This document shows, in pieces, positions 1 to 15,100 of a stretch of DNA of 64,000 bases (positions are counted from its first letter, which is position 1; each line of letters starts with the position of its first letter). Under the pieces are notes generated by a model that was not told where the DNA came from, did no database searches, and worked only from the letters and a program-made list of their open reading frames with translations. The stretch covers positions 12,168,531 to 12,232,530 of the forward strand of contig NC_091019.1 in assembly GCF_041296385.1 (NCBI RefSeq). Reading direction: 5' to 3'. The position numbers and the translations under genes are program-made. The DNA is from Aphelocoma coerulescens (lineage: Eukaryota; Chordata; Aves; Passeriformes; Corvidae).

Positions 1-2931
1 TCACTGACACTGAATTTTCCTGCAGAAGCTGAGATTATTTTCTGTAGAAGGTGGATGTTGCCAGGAATGTTGTAGCCATGACAATGTAAGGATTGAGGCA
101 AGAGGTGATACACAGTGAGTCATTTGGACTGGTGAACAAAGATGTTACCAATACTGTCCTGGAGAAAGTTACAGTGTGTATACATATGGTGTAGGAGTGT
201 ATTTGACTATATAAACTATCTACCTAGGTCAATTAACTGAACTCCTGAACATTTGTTTTAAATTTTATTTAGCTTGGCTTTTATTTCACATCTGAAATAT
301 TAGTTGTGGGCCTGTAAGTTAATATGGTTTTGTTTTGATTGTGTAGAATTTAGTTTGGGTTTTTTTTCCACTTGTCTATAAATAAAAAGTATTAATGCAA
401 ATAACATGAAGAAATCTATAGCAGAATGCCCCTTTCAGTTTTTCCCATTCCATAAATATTTTAAATTGCCAGTTCATTGAAGGTGTAGCCACCAAAGCTG
501 ATGATGAAGTAGCTTTGAATCGTGTCTGATTTTGCTTAGCAAGCACTTTTCACACTAGAAAAAGAAAATATTGACATGGAGTTTTCCAGAAGAAAGAGTG
601 AGAAATGGCACAATAACCAAGGAATCAATGCTACTTAAGAAGTCAGTGTCATGTATCAGTTTGTGTGTGCATCTCTCAGAGTGTAGGTAATAAGCCACTC
701 TGGCTGAATGAAAAGATGTAATTGGTTATATGATCCAAATGGCCCTTACACAGTTTGGAAATCTGCTACTTTTCGTTGCTTAGGCTTAATATTAATCTGC
801 ATTAGGAGATACATAAACAGAAATAATCTGGCCTGAGTAGCTGAAAGCATAGAAATACATAAGAAAATATCATTTAGTGGTTAGAGAACACAAGTCCTGC
901 AAACCAGTCAGTTGATCCTCCCCTCGAAAGGAAGTAATTCAGGAAGCCAAGGTTGATTTACGGGCTGAGGTTGTCTCGTGTGGCAGCCTTTGGAGCACCG
1001 GATATTGAAGAAACCTTATCTTGGACATAGTCTTAGCCAGAAATTAAGATGAGATCTTGCACTTGAGGTATTAAAATAAACTCATAAGCAGCGGAAGTCA
1101 ACAGGATCAAACGGAATATTCTGAGTCTGAAAAGAGATTGAGGTAATATGAAATGCTCCAGTAGGGAAAATGAGTGTTGCTTTATCAAAAAAAAAAGAAA
1201 AATCCTACTATGGAGCTTGCAAAATTTCTAGGGAGGGCTTTTTATTGCTTAAAACATTCAAAGAAAAACCCCCACACGTAGGGTAGAATTCGAGACCCAC
1301 CATTTTTTGCAAAGACCTGACAGAGTACTTTGGGTCATTAAAACAGTGGTTGAAGAAAACCTGGTTAGTACTATCTAAATTTTCCCAAAGGCTGTGAGTA
1401 AAGTTAAGCATGCAAAAAGTGAGAGACAAAGTATCAACCTTGTTCAAAAAACTGGGTGACATGGGGAACAATATTAGCATTGAATGATCAATTAGCAGTT
1501 TGTTTAAAAGCTAATCTAGGTGCAGAAGGCATTTCTGTGTCTTAGGACCTAGAGTGTTGGTGGATTCATGAGTTGTGTATCCAGCTACACGTAAAATGGA
1601 TCACTGGCTTCAAACGTAGTTTGTAGTGCCTGAATCATGGTAGATAAATGACCACAGCAGGCAAACTAACACTGATTAATGTGAGGTAGTGTGCATTGAA
1701 GAAGAAAACCTGAATTCCTTATATGTTTGTACATCACATTAGATGTGTCTGCTCGGGGAAAAAAATAAACTTAGCAGATAATTTTCAAAGACCCCGTGAA
1801 GATTTTTGTTCCTTTCATAGCTAACATGTAAACTGTGTTAAACACAGGAGTAAAAGGAAGAATAGCATGGAGATTATTGTAATCCCTTGTGGACATCAAT
1901 TACATAGTGTTCTAATGAATACCATATGCTGTGTGGGTCCAGCACAATGGGAATGATCAAAAACCTAAAAAAAATCGCCCATTAAGTCAAATAGGAGGGG
2001 AAATTGTGATTGTTTATGCCAGAAAGAACATGAATGAAGACATGTGTTCAATCTATTAGGTACATGAGGTAATGAATTGCAAATAAAAACTCTAAAAAGT
2101 AGAGCAAATAGAAGTTTTCCACCCGACTGGTTCTTACAGAAACAAAGGCATATTAAATGAAATCAAGGTCTGAAATTCAGGACTGAGAAAAGATACCATA
2201 TTTTAATGTGGATCTCCTTGAAACATACAGGCTACTAAGACAAAAAGTTTTGGAGATATTAGAATTTGTATTATTTATAATCCTTCCATAAGTGAGATAT
2301 GGTTTCTACTGTGTTTCTTGTTGTTGAGAAAATAATATAAATGCTGGAGGGCTGGGAAGAGAGAGGCAGTGCAATTTAGAGAGCTTTTTGTAATTTATAG
2401 AGCTAGAAAAGTTTCATTTGCCATTTATACTGCTAAATTTTGCGTGGTTGTTCTGTGTGGGAGAGTTCTAAACCTGCTCACAGTCATTTATATTTTTCTA
2501 GATCTGGTAACATGATCTATTTTGATCCAAGTTTCTTGTCAAAGGGCAGCATCAGTCATTCTTACATTGCTTAGCAGCATGCTGTGTGGGGACTTCCAAC
2601 GATGTAGCTGAGAAGTTAGTGACATCTCTTGGTAACTGTGGAAAATTACAGGTGATTTGGGATAAGGTTTTGGGATTTCTAATTTAACGGCCATTGCAAA
2701 TGTGTTCTAGGTCAAAATTCTTTTTTGATAATGCTTGTACATACCTCTTGCATTTAATTCTCCAGTCTTCCTGATTTACCTAGAGACTGATTCAAGTATT
2801 TCTAAGCCTGAAATGAAGGTTTTCATCCTAAACTGAATTTTGTCAGTCTGAAGTCCAAATGCACCTATTAATTTATCACCTACAAAGTAATTATATAACA
2901 TTATTGTCTCTCCTCATTTTGTTTGTTTTAG
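1..2931 (+). other. PPFIBP2: Intron upstream of first visible PPFIBP2 exon
   Basis: AT-rich intronic sequence ending in a clear 3' splice site at 2930-2931 (pyrimidine-rich stretch, then TTTTAG). The next exon starts in phase 1 and finishes a glycine codon, so at least one coding exon lies upstream. That exon should hold the liprin-beta start and the segment equivalent to MASDASHALEAALEQMDG; I looked for it here and did not find it. I see no other gene, RNA or recognisable mobile element in this stretch, only short A-runs. Confidence 0.75.
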
Positions 2932-3146
2932 GCACAAAGTCAGCCGCAGAGTATGCTAACGGTGGGTATGATATTGTGTCACCTGCTCCATCAGTGTACC
3001 TGGGCACATTTCAAATTTTGCACCTCCTGGAAGATCTGAGGATGGCCCTGGAGATGCTGGAGGATCCTCAGGAGAAAGAAGCGTTGCGAAATCAAATCCC
3101 AGGGGCCACAGCAGTGTGTCTGAGGGAGTGGTTCGAGGAGAACCTG
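2932..3146 (+). CDS. PPFIBP2: PPFIBP2 exon, N-terminal head
   Basis: Residues 1-72. The exon enters in phase 1 (completing Gly) and leaves in phase 0 at AACCTG|GTGAGT. It begins [12 protein letters not shown] and contains [20 protein letters not shown] and REWFEENL, which match the family pattern LHLxEDLRxxLEMxE...QIPGxTA...EWFEE of liprin-beta-2. This is the globular, partly helical head just ahead of the coiled coil. The open frame runs on into the intron for about 27 codons before a stop, but the strong donor and homology end the exon at 3146. Confidence 0.95.
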
Positions 3147-6100
3147 GTGAGTTGTTATTTCAGCTTTTCCATTTTGCCTGCAAACAGGTTTGGGTCAAGT
3201 ATTTTCATACTTAAATTATTTTTATAATAACTGAAATCTGCATACTTAGAAAACTGTAGGGGGTGGTGAGTAAAAATAGAAAGCTGAGGATATCACTGCT
3301 TTATGTGCTGATTTATGTGTGAAGCAATGCAGATATAGGAGTGTAAGAAGCTGATAAAAGATCTTATTTTGTCCTTGGGGAGAGAAGAGATAGTAAAAAT
3401 GAAGTATAAAAAATATTGCCTTTACTGTGGGTTTTTATTTTTTGGTTTGGTTTGCTTTGGTTCACTCTGCTGGAGATAACAAATTTATAACTGTTTACAA
3501 AACTCTGAGTTTTTACACTGTTGGTTTAAAGTACAGTGGCATTGTCTGTTGAAGGGACAGATCCAGACTGGATGATTCTCCTTTCCTCTTCCTTGCTAGA
3601 TTTCCTTTGCTATCAGTATTACAAGTCTCCAAAGTATCCTGTCCAGCAGGCAGTGGGAGTAAATGCAGGAAAGCCTTTGATTCTGCAGGAGAGATATTCC
3701 TACTGGGATAGACAGGGAATAAACATCTGATTATACTGGAAAAGACTGAGGCTTGCTTACCAGGTGAGGAGCAGAGCTTCAGGCAGGCCTCAAAAGAAGA
3801 GACCCACTGGATGTAAAGGAAGAGAAGCAGCAGGTCCTGACAGAGCACTCCCATTCAGCAAACCTGCCACTGCATAGGAATGGTGGCTCCTCATGAGTAA
3901 AACCTACCTGTCGCTTCCCCAGCTTCAGAAAGTTTCCTTGACTAATGGTTTTTCTTGTGGCTTTGTCAGTGCATGTGGCTTTTATGTAACCATGCCTGTA
4001 GCCTCAGGTTTGGTGTTTATTGTCTGCTGTAGCTGCCGTGTGCTGACTGTAACCTCATGTTGTTGGAAAGGTGGCTGCTTTTGTTTGAACTTGTCAGCTG
4101 CTGGCTCGTTGGCATTCTTCACAGAGTGCAGGTCTGGGGCTGGAAAATCCTGTTTGGGCCCATATGAGAGAAAGGAACGAGAATTTGGTACCAGTTTTGA
4201 AAGGTAGAGGTGTAGGCAATGTTTAATTTGGATTTACAGTATTAGGTTTTGGATTTAGATATCCTTAGGCCAGCTCTTACCGAATGCGTGCCTCAGCAGA
4301 AATTTTAATGATTTTTCTAATCTTTATGGTAACTAAAAGATGGGTTTACTGCGAAAAAGACATGAATTTTCAGAGTTGTTCACAGTAAAATTGAACCTGT
4401 GTCAAGAGTCGTATTCATTTGACAAAGCAGTTGGCCAGTCTGGATTCAGAACCAAGGAAACAGGGAAGATGTGGTATAGAGTATCTCTAGTCCAGTATAT
4501 AGAGATGACTGATTTGAAAATATTTTGCACTGCTCTGTATAGAGGGAGGATACTGCATAGTTGCTGTGACTGTTACTTGAAAATGAATAGCAATCTTACG
4601 TATTTGAAGACCTTTCTTATATTTTTTTAAGATGCAAATAATTTGCAAGCATGCATATAATTTCTGTGGAAGAAATCTGATAAAATTCAGGTCATTTGAT
4701 GGAAATGGATTATGTATTTCACAGCTGTGTCCCATACTGAAATTTCCTTCATTCCAGCCCAGAGCCATGAAACATGACATATGTGTCATATGTCAGGATA
4801 GTTGAGGTAGTGAGTTCTAAAGAATGAGAACTCTGCATCTCAGTGAATCCATGCTCACTGGAAGCCTCAAGTGCAGTTTGGTGATCATTACTCTGTGAAG
4901 TGCTGGAGTATCATTTAGAAAACCCCACTCAATTCCCGTGGTTTAAGTACACCAATACTAAGGCCATTTGCTGATTCATTAAAATGCTAGTTGACTAGAG
5001 ATCAGGGGACTCTAAGATCAACATCAGCAATGCAACAGATAAACCAGAATACTTAGAGGCTTAAGAAACATTAAGGAACACTTAGAAATTTCTAAATGCA
5101 GTTCTAAAACTAATTCCAGAAAGTTAAAATCCCACACACATTCACAGTTAAGGCACACACATTCCCTCCCTCCCTTGACGTTGGTTACAAGCATGAGCAG
5201 CCCCTCCTATGGCTGTGGGTTCCCCTGTTGACCCATGGGTTCACACAGGCACCCCTGAAGTGTGGGTCCCCAATTGCTGCAGCTGGTATCCCTCAGGTAA
5301 AACATCACTACACAAAAAATGCCAGCTCTGGCACATTCTCCAGTGGAATGTGCTCCAAAGTGTCTCTTCTAAGCATTCTATCTAAAGTGTAGGCTACTGG
5401 CTGAGTACAGAGATTTGGAGGACATTTAATGGCTGTGTTCAACTGAAACATTACATAAAACAATGCTTAATATCAGTAGCAGTAATTGAATTGTAACAAA
5501 CTTTGTAGTGAATGGTGAACCTATGCCTCTAAGTTTTTATCTTTTAGAGCTATTATAGTTTAAATAATAGCTATAAATGGAGAGGGATTTTCTTTTGTGG
5601 GTGATTAATTCCAGATCTGTTTATTTTTGGGGTCCATGCACCTTCTTTTGAAGCTGGAGAGCTGCTCTAGCATGTAACTGCATAGCTTCAGAGACTACAG
5701 CAATTAATTTATTTCTAACATTTTACTCGAATGGGCATCAAAAATATTCCCAGCTTATCCTGATGAGTCACACATTAGAAACTAGAGATATAAAAAGCCA
5801 TCTCATGTTCATTTTAAATGCAGATAAGCACGTTTCTTTCAAGGAAAGTGTCTTATTTTATGATTCTTCTTCACTTAATTGTGTGGTTGAAAATGGTATT
5901 AAAAAATCATTTCAGCTGCCATTGTTAATCAAGAATACAAACAATGTGCCTAATGGAAATAATTTGAATAGGTGTTTTGCCACTGCCCCATATTGCTTTG
6001 CTGACAGAAAGGGAAGTCAGAAGGAAGACTCGAGGCTCATTCCTGCTGGATAGTATCAAACAGCAGCATTTGACTGCCAGCATTTGGGTTTAAGCAAATT

Positions 6101-9100
6101 ATGGGATAAAAGTCCCAATTATTGTCTCTTGTGCTCCTTCTGCCTTAGCAATCTTCTTAACCTAATGCAGCCCTGAAAGCTCTCTGAGGCCCAGTGTGGG
6201 TGTCCCTGCCCTGTATTTGCCACACAGCAGGATTTGGGATTGCAGCTTAGAGGACAGAAAGTGGCTGACCCTTCTTCATGCTGTTTGTGTTGGACATTGT
6301 AACATCTGCAAACCAGAGCTCAGGTGGACCTGCGTGAGGAAAATACTTTCTGCAGAAAATTGCTCCTTGGCCTTATAGCTGAAGCAGCTTTACAGCTTTG
6401 GGAATTGCCTCTTAATGTGCTGAACTACACCTAGTGTTCAAATGAATAAATAAAGTCTGTGGAGTTTAGCCCTCGGTCAGCTTTGAGGCACACGGGTTTA
6501 TTTCTGATCAGTCAGGAAGTTTCTGTGGTGATTATAGACACTGCAGATGGTCTCAGCTTCCTTCAGCTCCATAGCACCAAACTTTATCAGGCATAAAGTA
6601 TCAGGCATAAAGCATCACCAAGTGATGTTTGGTGGTCTGAACAATTTAATTAATTAATTAATTAATTATTTTTACCAATGGTAACTTTTATATTCTTTGT
6701 CCCGTCTGCTCTAGGTGTGAATGCCAAAGATGTGGGAAAACTTAGATACCTCTAGTATAGGAAAGCTTTAGGCATCGTGTTTCATACCTGATACTGCCTT
6801 CCTTATTAACTCTTTTGAGAACAGCTGCTTTATTCCATTTTCTTATGGAGCCATTGGTGATTTGGTGTTTCCTCTAAGATCGAGGCACAGCATCTGTTGA
6901 ACTACAGGTGTTCTTTTTGAAAAGGCCTTTTTTTGTTTCTGTGGTCTGGGATGTGTGAACAATTCATGTTCCTGAGTTTACAGCAGGATGCAGTAACTGT
7001 GCTGGATGCAGTAACTGTGCTGTCCCTTCTTTGAGACAGGTGAAATAGGTTTGACAGGGTTAGCACTGAATTTAGAAAGATTCTATGTCTCAAAGAATGA
7101 GAATTTTATTGTTGCTGTAGTTGCACAAATCTTTTGACAAACCTAAAACAGAGGAAAACATGATTGATTATAGACTTTAACTACTTAAGGATTGTAGTCA
7201 AAACTTTTGCCTTGAAGAGAATGTCTGAAGTGTTTTACATGGCTTTATGATCATAAATTCTTTGGCCTTAAAAACAGAACACAAAGACCTAGGGATTATC
7301 AGGGCAAGTTCATACAAAACAAATTGGTAGATAGTATCAATGTTTCTTGTTAAATATTTCAGTATTGCCAGTGAGCACGTGACCTATCACAAAGCAGATA
7401 GTAATTTCAGCATTAAAAATTAACTGCTGCAGTGACAATTGACTGTGTTTGGCTTTGTGAGCTACAAGAGAATGTATTTTACTGCAGTTTCATAACTCTA
7501 AATGAACATCCACACTGTTCATTCTGGGTTTTATTCTATCCACCTTTGTGGAATCCTTTTCTGGGTAAAGAGGAACACTGGTGTTCTTACAGTTGTTCTT
7601 AAGCATGAGTGAAAACCTCATTTTCAAGACTGCAAAACGTGATCTTCCTCCTAATGGAACACCTATATTTAAAGCAAACCACTCCATCATGTAGCTTTAT
7701 ATACTGAGCCTTAAAATGCCGATTTGTGAAAACACGTTAGTAGAAGGTTTTTTGGAAGTTTGAGTCTGAACATCTTTCTAAATATTCCCAATTTGAGGAA
7801 GTGGAGAGAAGAGCAGAAGAAATAGCAGAGGAACATGTGATAGAGGCAATTTTTAATAAAATGTGATTTGCCTTATGATATGTGCTGTGCTTTGTTTCTT
7901 TTCAAGATCTATGCTTTAGTGGTAAAACCAGAGACTTTTTAGCTGAAACAGGATAAATTCCTTACAGTCTTGCTTGCTATTTGCTCATTATTAATGTTCA
8001 AAAGAAATTGTTTCCACTGTGGGTTAAAATCAAGGAATATTTTTCCCCAGTATCTTCACAAAGACTTGAATTAAAACAGTAAAGCCCAGTTCAGAATTCT
8101 GACTTGATGGAGCTTGTGGAGTTTTGAAGTCACTTCAAAGTTTTATTTTAAGCATGTGTTAAAGTGCTCTGCTGAAACATAATCACTGGTCTCTCTGTTT
8201 CACTTTTGTCTAAGATTAATTTCACAGGGTTATCCGTCCAGATGAGAGACAGAAAATGACTGAGTTTGGGGCACTTCCATGTACTTGAAAACGCGCTTTT
8301 ATAAAAGTATCAATAGCATTTTTCAGCAACAGCTGAGTGGGAAGGGAATGTATTCTGAGCAGTGCCAGTTAAAGCCAGTGTATTTATCTGCTGGTGGATC
8401 TGACTGTGGAGCTCAGCTGCTGGGAGTCCTGATGGAGCTATTTATAGCTGGATCTCCCCACTGCCAAGTGATTTTAACACGTTAGATTGAAAATGGAGCA
8501 GTGGAGCCTGCCTGGGACAGCGCAGAAAAGCCGTCACTCCATAAGCATTCCTGTTTATTTCTGCCAGATTGAAACATTAGATGGGTTGTGTTTTCTGAGA
8601 GGGACTCAGAGTTGAAAGTTGAATGCCCTGGTCCTCCACAGTGCTCCAGCTCCTTTTCAATGAATTGATGATGCAAGGAAGCCCTGAACTGGAAAATCTG
8701 GGCCTCTCAGAGCTCCCCAAGTGTTTCAGAGCAATTCACAGTACACCAGAGCCAGCAGAGAAGTGCCCTTCATGTGTTCAGCCATTTATGAATACTAGAA
8801 TGCCTAGGACATAGTGGAACTGCTACTTTGTACAGAGCTTTCATGGAACTTTTCTAAACCAGGCCTAATTTTTCCACTGTTCTGTGGTTGCTTTGTCTGG
8901 GAATCAACCCTACCATCTCTGATTGTGACTGCTCACTGTGGCAGCTCTCAGGAGAAGTAGTGAAGTCTCCTCTACATGAAGAACTAATAGAAGTTTACAA
9001 CAGTGGGTAGGGCTGATTTAGATCTCTTTCTAAAAATGGCATTTTCTTTCACCCTTGTAATGATCAATAATGTTTAACAGAGCCACCTTAAACTACAATG

Positions 9101-12100
9101 ACCAGAAGTGCTTAAACAGGATTGTGTTACAGGCTTAGAGTACTCATGGAAGACAGGTGATATTCCTGCTATCACAGCAGGGCCTGTACTTTTATGTAAG
9201 CATTTCAAGGTTTCAAGGTATTCTACTGACATATAGGAAGTTTGCCCTCAGGTGCAATCCTGAGCTACGTGGCCTATCCACACCTTGATGGTGTCAGTGG
9301 AATACTCTGTAGGAGCCATGATTTTATACAGAAATTGCATTTTATCCTCCAAAAGCATTAATACAATTCATTCAGTTCCATTTGTACAAGTCTTGTTCAG
9401 CTGTTGGCTTCGGTGCCTTCCTTTGCACTGAGTGGCTGAATATGCCATTAGTTCATCTTTCCTTTTGTGTCTGATGCTGTGCATGGAGTCCCTTTTCCAT
9501 CTCACCTTCTGATCTGTCACTAGAATCTCCAGCTGCATTACTTTTCACCTATTTCAATGGTATACACTGTATTCATTTAGCAAACATTAATGCAGAAATG
9601 TATTTTCCGAGTGGAGCTACAAGAAACTTTGGAAAATGTTTTCCATAAAGTAATTAACAGAGAGATTGGTAAGAGGGAATTGTTTCCTTAAACAATGGTG
9701 GTGACAGAAAAGGTGTAGAGGTTATGTAAAGAAACTGGAGCCAAATTTAGTTTTTAAACGCCCTGTACTGATTTGGAGACATTATTTGAATAATAGAGGA
9801 AGGGCATAATTTAGAAGTATTTCTGTATGTAACTCCTATTCACATTTCACAGAATTTGGATGGATAGGTGGACCTATCGACATTTGCTAAATCTTATTAG
9901 TTTTGACAAACATAACAATGTTGTATCCACAACAAAGTTATTTCATTCTCTTTTGGATTAGTATGCTAATAACATGCAAGTAAATATTTTTTCAGCTTTT
10001 GTTGCTGTTCAAAAATGGAAAAAAATATACTTATTTTAGAGATATTGTACAACATGTTGGCATCCTACTCTTTTTCATAAAAAGAAAACAACGGGCTTAA
10101 GTTTCCTTAATAATGAAATGCTTAAGGAAAAAAAAAAATTTTAAAATTGCATAATCCTTATCAGAAATAAGGACTTGTAAAGGTGTATCAGCAGCTTATT
10201 TTGGTTTGGGGTCTTTTTTTACTATTTTTTCCATTATGAAATTTAGAAGAGAAAAATCTGATGTGCATCATAGTGAGGAGAGGCAAACTGTAACCTTGTA
10301 ATGGTGTGTGTGCAAGTATTTGGTAAATATCCTGTTTCAGATGTCTCATACACTGATTTAACGCAGGTTTGGCAGTTTCAGCAGTGCTTTGAAACCTTTC
10401 AGACTGGAAACTAAATTTATTGACTTATTGTAATGTGTTGTGTGGTAGGAGGTAAATAAATATCTTTAATTATTTTCTTTACATATCAGCGTACTTTTGC
10501 ATATAACTGGGGGAAGTGTTCACAGTGATATTGCTGCTCTGTTAAGTAGAAAATATTTTTTAGATTTTATGTGAAAACAGGGTACTCAGGTTTCTTATGT
10601 TCTCTTCTGAATAAGTTTCATGCAAAAAAAAAAAAGTCATAGTTCTTGTAGAACTTGGGCTGGACAAAGTATTTCAGCATATGGAGAGGAATGCTTGAGA
10701 CTGCCAAGAATGTGCAAATGTCTGTGGATGAATTAACAGACAGTAGCTCCATCTAAGAACCAGCAATACATTCTTTATGCCAGCCAAGGCAAGGGAGCTG
10801 CTTATTGCTTGAGCAGTGACCAGAAAGGACATGGCAGTGCTGGGGATATGTGGTATGGGAATGGCTCCAGAGATGTCAGCACCTGCTGGAAGAATCACCA
10901 ATTTGGAATAAGGGTAAGGGTTAACCACCACATGGAACTAATGGCCATCTAAGTCCATTTAATTCCAAAATACAGATTTTAATCAAATAATTAAGCCATT
11001 AGGACTGAGTGCATCTTATGCTGGGAAAGGATTATTTGTTTGTGCATCTGTAAAATGTTATTTTTTGTCTCTTTCCCAGGATATTGTTTATTTTTTTTAA
11101 AATTATCACAGGCAAAGCAAATGTGCTGATCTACAGAATGCAGTGTATTTTTTTCATTTTGTTCCAAGAGTTGCTTCTTTCTGTCACGTAGGCATTATCA
11201 GTTAGTCACAATTAAGATTCTAAGACAAATTTTCTTGCTGGAAATACTTCATCTCGATTCCTGAAGTCATTTTTGCCATGTAAAAGGGATTTCTTCCTCC
11301 ATTGTCTTCTGCACAAATGGCCTGAGTTTCTTTATACACAAGTATTCTCATATTTTCTCTCTGTTTTTTCAGTCTGAAGCTCTCACACTTTTCTTCACCA
11401 TGAGAATGACATGTGTGAATTGGCATGCTGAAAAATATTTCCCTTGTAAAATCTGGTCCTAATCCCTTTGTTTCCAAAGCAGCCCAGACACTAGGATTGG
11501 GGAAAAAAAACACAGAGGAATAGATGTAGGAAAAATTGATACTAATTCTTGGGAATGAATAAATTCTTGTGGCATGTCCATCCTCACTGGGCTCCCCTGA
11601 TGAGGCTGGGAGGATGCAAACGTGGTCACTCCATTCCTTGGCCTAAAAGAGCAAGTGTAAGTTCTTTTTGTGTTTTCAGAGGCTGATGGGATTGGAAGCC
11701 AGAACAATCTATAAGTTATTGATTAAAAGGCAGACAGGTGCCATGCTCCAGGCCCTGGAGAAGTGCTCTGATCCCTGTTCCTTTGCTCTTTGATTTCCCA
11801 AGAGATTCAGAGGGAATAGAAGAACACGATTGACTGTTTGCACTTGTGCTGCACCAAAACCTGTATTTTATCACAAATAAAAAGTAAAATTGCTAAAACA
11901 GTGCTAGTAAATACAATTTTATAGTGTTCATAGAGCCTCAGCTGGGTGCGAAGAAGAGGTGGAAAAGCAAACAAACTCTGGGCTTGCTCAAATCAGTGTT
12001 GGTAGAAAAGGGAAAACACCAGACAGTGCCTTTCCCTCCACAGTTGTAAGGGGATTTCTGGATGTTTTCTTGCTTCTTCATAGTCTGGAGTGGAGGGACA

Positions 12101-15100
12101 TGAGAAGTGTAGCTGATCGTTTAAAGCATTGTTGCTTTCAGTTTCAAAGCCCTTGCAGCATGTTTGTTTACTGTTTAAAAGAGATTTCAAGGCTTGTTTG
12201 AAGTATTTGACATGCTGACTAAAAGTAATGGCTCACTTAGCTGAATGGTTTTTGTGGGCTGTGTATCAGCACGAGTTCTTGGGCTGCCACCTTTGGTGTT
12301 CTGCAAATGGAGATTTTAGTGCAGTCACGGCTGGCAGTAGTCAGCAGTGCTCTATGGGAGTGTGGAATTGGCAAGGAAATCCTGATGGGTTATCATACAG
12401 CTTATGGAGTATATAAACATGGCTAACTTGAAATACCTTAGTGCCCTACATTGCATTTGTGTCCTTTATTTTTGGGGACGGCACTGGAGAAAATAAACAA
12501 TTTGATGGGGCAAGAGAGAAACAGCTGGATCAGTCTCTGTGGGGGAACACTTGAGGGTGTTGGTTCTGCAGTGGCAGTGGAGGGCTTTTGCTTCTTTGTT
12601 TTTCAGTTCTCCACTGAACCAGAAACTGGTCCTCAGTGAAGAGCTACGCACAGACATGGATTGACTGAAAATAAGAAAACCATACAGTGGTAATCCTGAG
12701 ATTGCAGCATGTTTTCCTTATTTTCACACTGCCCAGAGAAGCTAACCTGCTTTCCCCGTGAGATGCAAAAGCATTCTAAGCAAATCTGGGGCACTTGATT
12801 TGCATTCAGTTGGCTTCTGAAGGTTCCAGGCCAAAGCTCAAGCAGGATGTAAAGGTCAGTATGCAGGTGACAGGCTCCCAGTGAGCATGTGACTGTCTGG
12901 AATGTATGCTGTCAACATTCTGGCTGATAAGATGCAGAAAATTCAGACACTTAGCTTTTAATCAGGAAGAATGACTAACAGGAATCAAGAGACCTTTGCA
13001 TGAAATCCAGCACAAGTGACAAGGCAGAAGTAAGGTATGTTGTCACTTTTAATACTTTTAAAAGAAGAAATGGATACTACCCTAAATGTAGATGCTGCAC
13101 TGGGGCGCTGGGAAGTTTAGTAACACAGCTTTTCTGTAGATTTGAAAATTAATACCACAATCATTAGCTGATAAAGTATGGTGGAATGCTTTAAGAGAGG
13201 TATTTCCTTTTTCCATGAGTAAGACTGAAATAGGAGTCTTAGAGCCTATGTTTTGAAATGGATGGAAAGTGGAACTTAAGGCACCATAGTGGTGATACTA
13301 TGGGATATGCAGTGCTGTGAGATCAAGTTTGGTGTATTTGCTAATCTCCTTAATTAGATAACAAGATTTTTGGGTAAAAAATTGCTTTAAACTGTTGGGC
13401 ATTCAAGTTTAATGTCAAGAAAACCTCTATTCAGCCTCCAGCTTGTCAGCCATGACAGGGGCTGTAATGCCCAGGGAAGTGTCCTCTATTAAGTTTTTTG
13501 GGTTTTTTTTTGTCTTTTTGTTTGTTTGTTTGGGTTTTTTTTTATTATTAAATGGACCATTGATGCTGTATTAAGATTTTTCCAAGATAGTGTGAGGTCT
13601 TCAACAAATAACTGCTCTCATCCTCTTTCAGGCAGCATAAAATAAGTAGATGCTATGCACAAGGAAACCCAAGTCCCCTTCAGATTGGTCTTGCAGCATT
13701 GCTTTTGGAAACAGACAGTTCTTTTCTCGTCACATTTACTGGTGATTTTAGGTAACCCAGCGCCTTTAGAAGACCTGTAGCACTGACTTGCTGAAAATTG
13801 TCATGTTTTTCTCATCATGTGACTTTAAGTAAGAACAGATAATAAATACATGACAGGAACTGAAAGTCTGGGTTTATATCCTTCCCTATTATTCTGTCTT
13901 ATGTGAGGTTCTGAGAAGAGCTCTATCAGGTCAAAAGGGCCAAGAATGGTTGAAACATTAGAAACCCACATCCCCTTGAAGAAATTTTGTCACTTATCTA
14001 TGACTTCCCCAGTCTGGAATGTGGGTAGATGCCTAAGTGTGGCAGGTTCCTGTAAGAAAGGCTTTTCAGGACTTTGTGCAACTTCAGACTTTGAGTCCTC
14101 TGTGTATATCATTAGTACCAGGGGCAGCCTTGTCACTAGCTCTTCCAAACTGCCAGTTTACTACTCCTTAAACCCAGGGGTCAGTTTGCCTGTAGGACCT
14201 GAAGGCAGTGAGGAGATAAGTAAATGTTCTGAGATCATCCCAAAGATTCCATGGGGACAGCTGCGTTTGGGTCTGAAGAGGCATTGCCCGAGCAGTTGTC
14301 CTTGTGTGTGTGACAATCAGCTGCCTGGTTTAAGGCCAAAGCCACTTTGAACTAGGGGGAGAAACAACACTGGAAGCTGGAGTTTATTGGGAAAAATTAA
14401 AGGTCATGGATAAGTACTGTGTGGAGGCACTAGAGGACACCACAATAACAGGCAGCACTTTAAACTTTCCTTCTTGCCAGAGCATTGCGTTGCACATGCG
14501 TTTGTCTTGGTGTTGCAAGTTTGAAAAGTTGCCATGCTGTGAGATTTCAGCTTCAGCAGGAGCAGACAAATATCTTGGAAGGGTATCATCATCTTGTGTT
14601 AGGATGGAATATCGCCTCTTTGGCAATAGCAGTATTTATGGGATCATTATCTTATTCACAGGATCGTCCTTGAATTCCTCCCCTTTTATAATGTCTTTTG
14701 AGAGGACAGGCAAGTAATTCAAAGAGCAGAATTTATTTTTAGGTTTAGTCTGAGCCTGAAATAAATTAAGAAGGCTGAGTAGTGTTACGATAAACAGGGA
14801 GCAGAACAGAGACAGGAAATAGGGGGTCTTTGGTAATGAGTTCCAGCCACTCTTGAAACAGAAAGCCAGAGAAAGCATTACTTGAGAATAGTTTCTCAGT
14901 GACAGCTTAATAATTTTTAGCTTGTTATTCAGCATTAAAGGGGAACAGATCCTGCAGATTTATGCTGTTCTTGAAAGATCCTTTTTTAAAGATCTTTTAG
15001 CAAGTTATATTTTTAATGTTTTTAGGGTTGCATTGTTCTTCCTGCTAACCGATCTGCTGTTTAAAAAAACCAGATGTTTGGGGGGAGCCTGAAGTTTATA

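Noticed and set aside
1..2931. Search for the liprin-beta start-codon exon
   Set aside because: No sequence resembling the conserved N-terminus (ALEQMDGIIAG) with a phase-1 donor was found, so the start lies outside the window.
5546..5574. Short inverted repeat AGCTATTA/TAATAGCT
   Set aside because: Eight-base arms in AT-rich DNA are expected by chance.
13946..14350. 134-codon plus-strand open frame in the large intron
   Set aside because: No homology recognised, no matching splice phases, and composition like surrounding intron.
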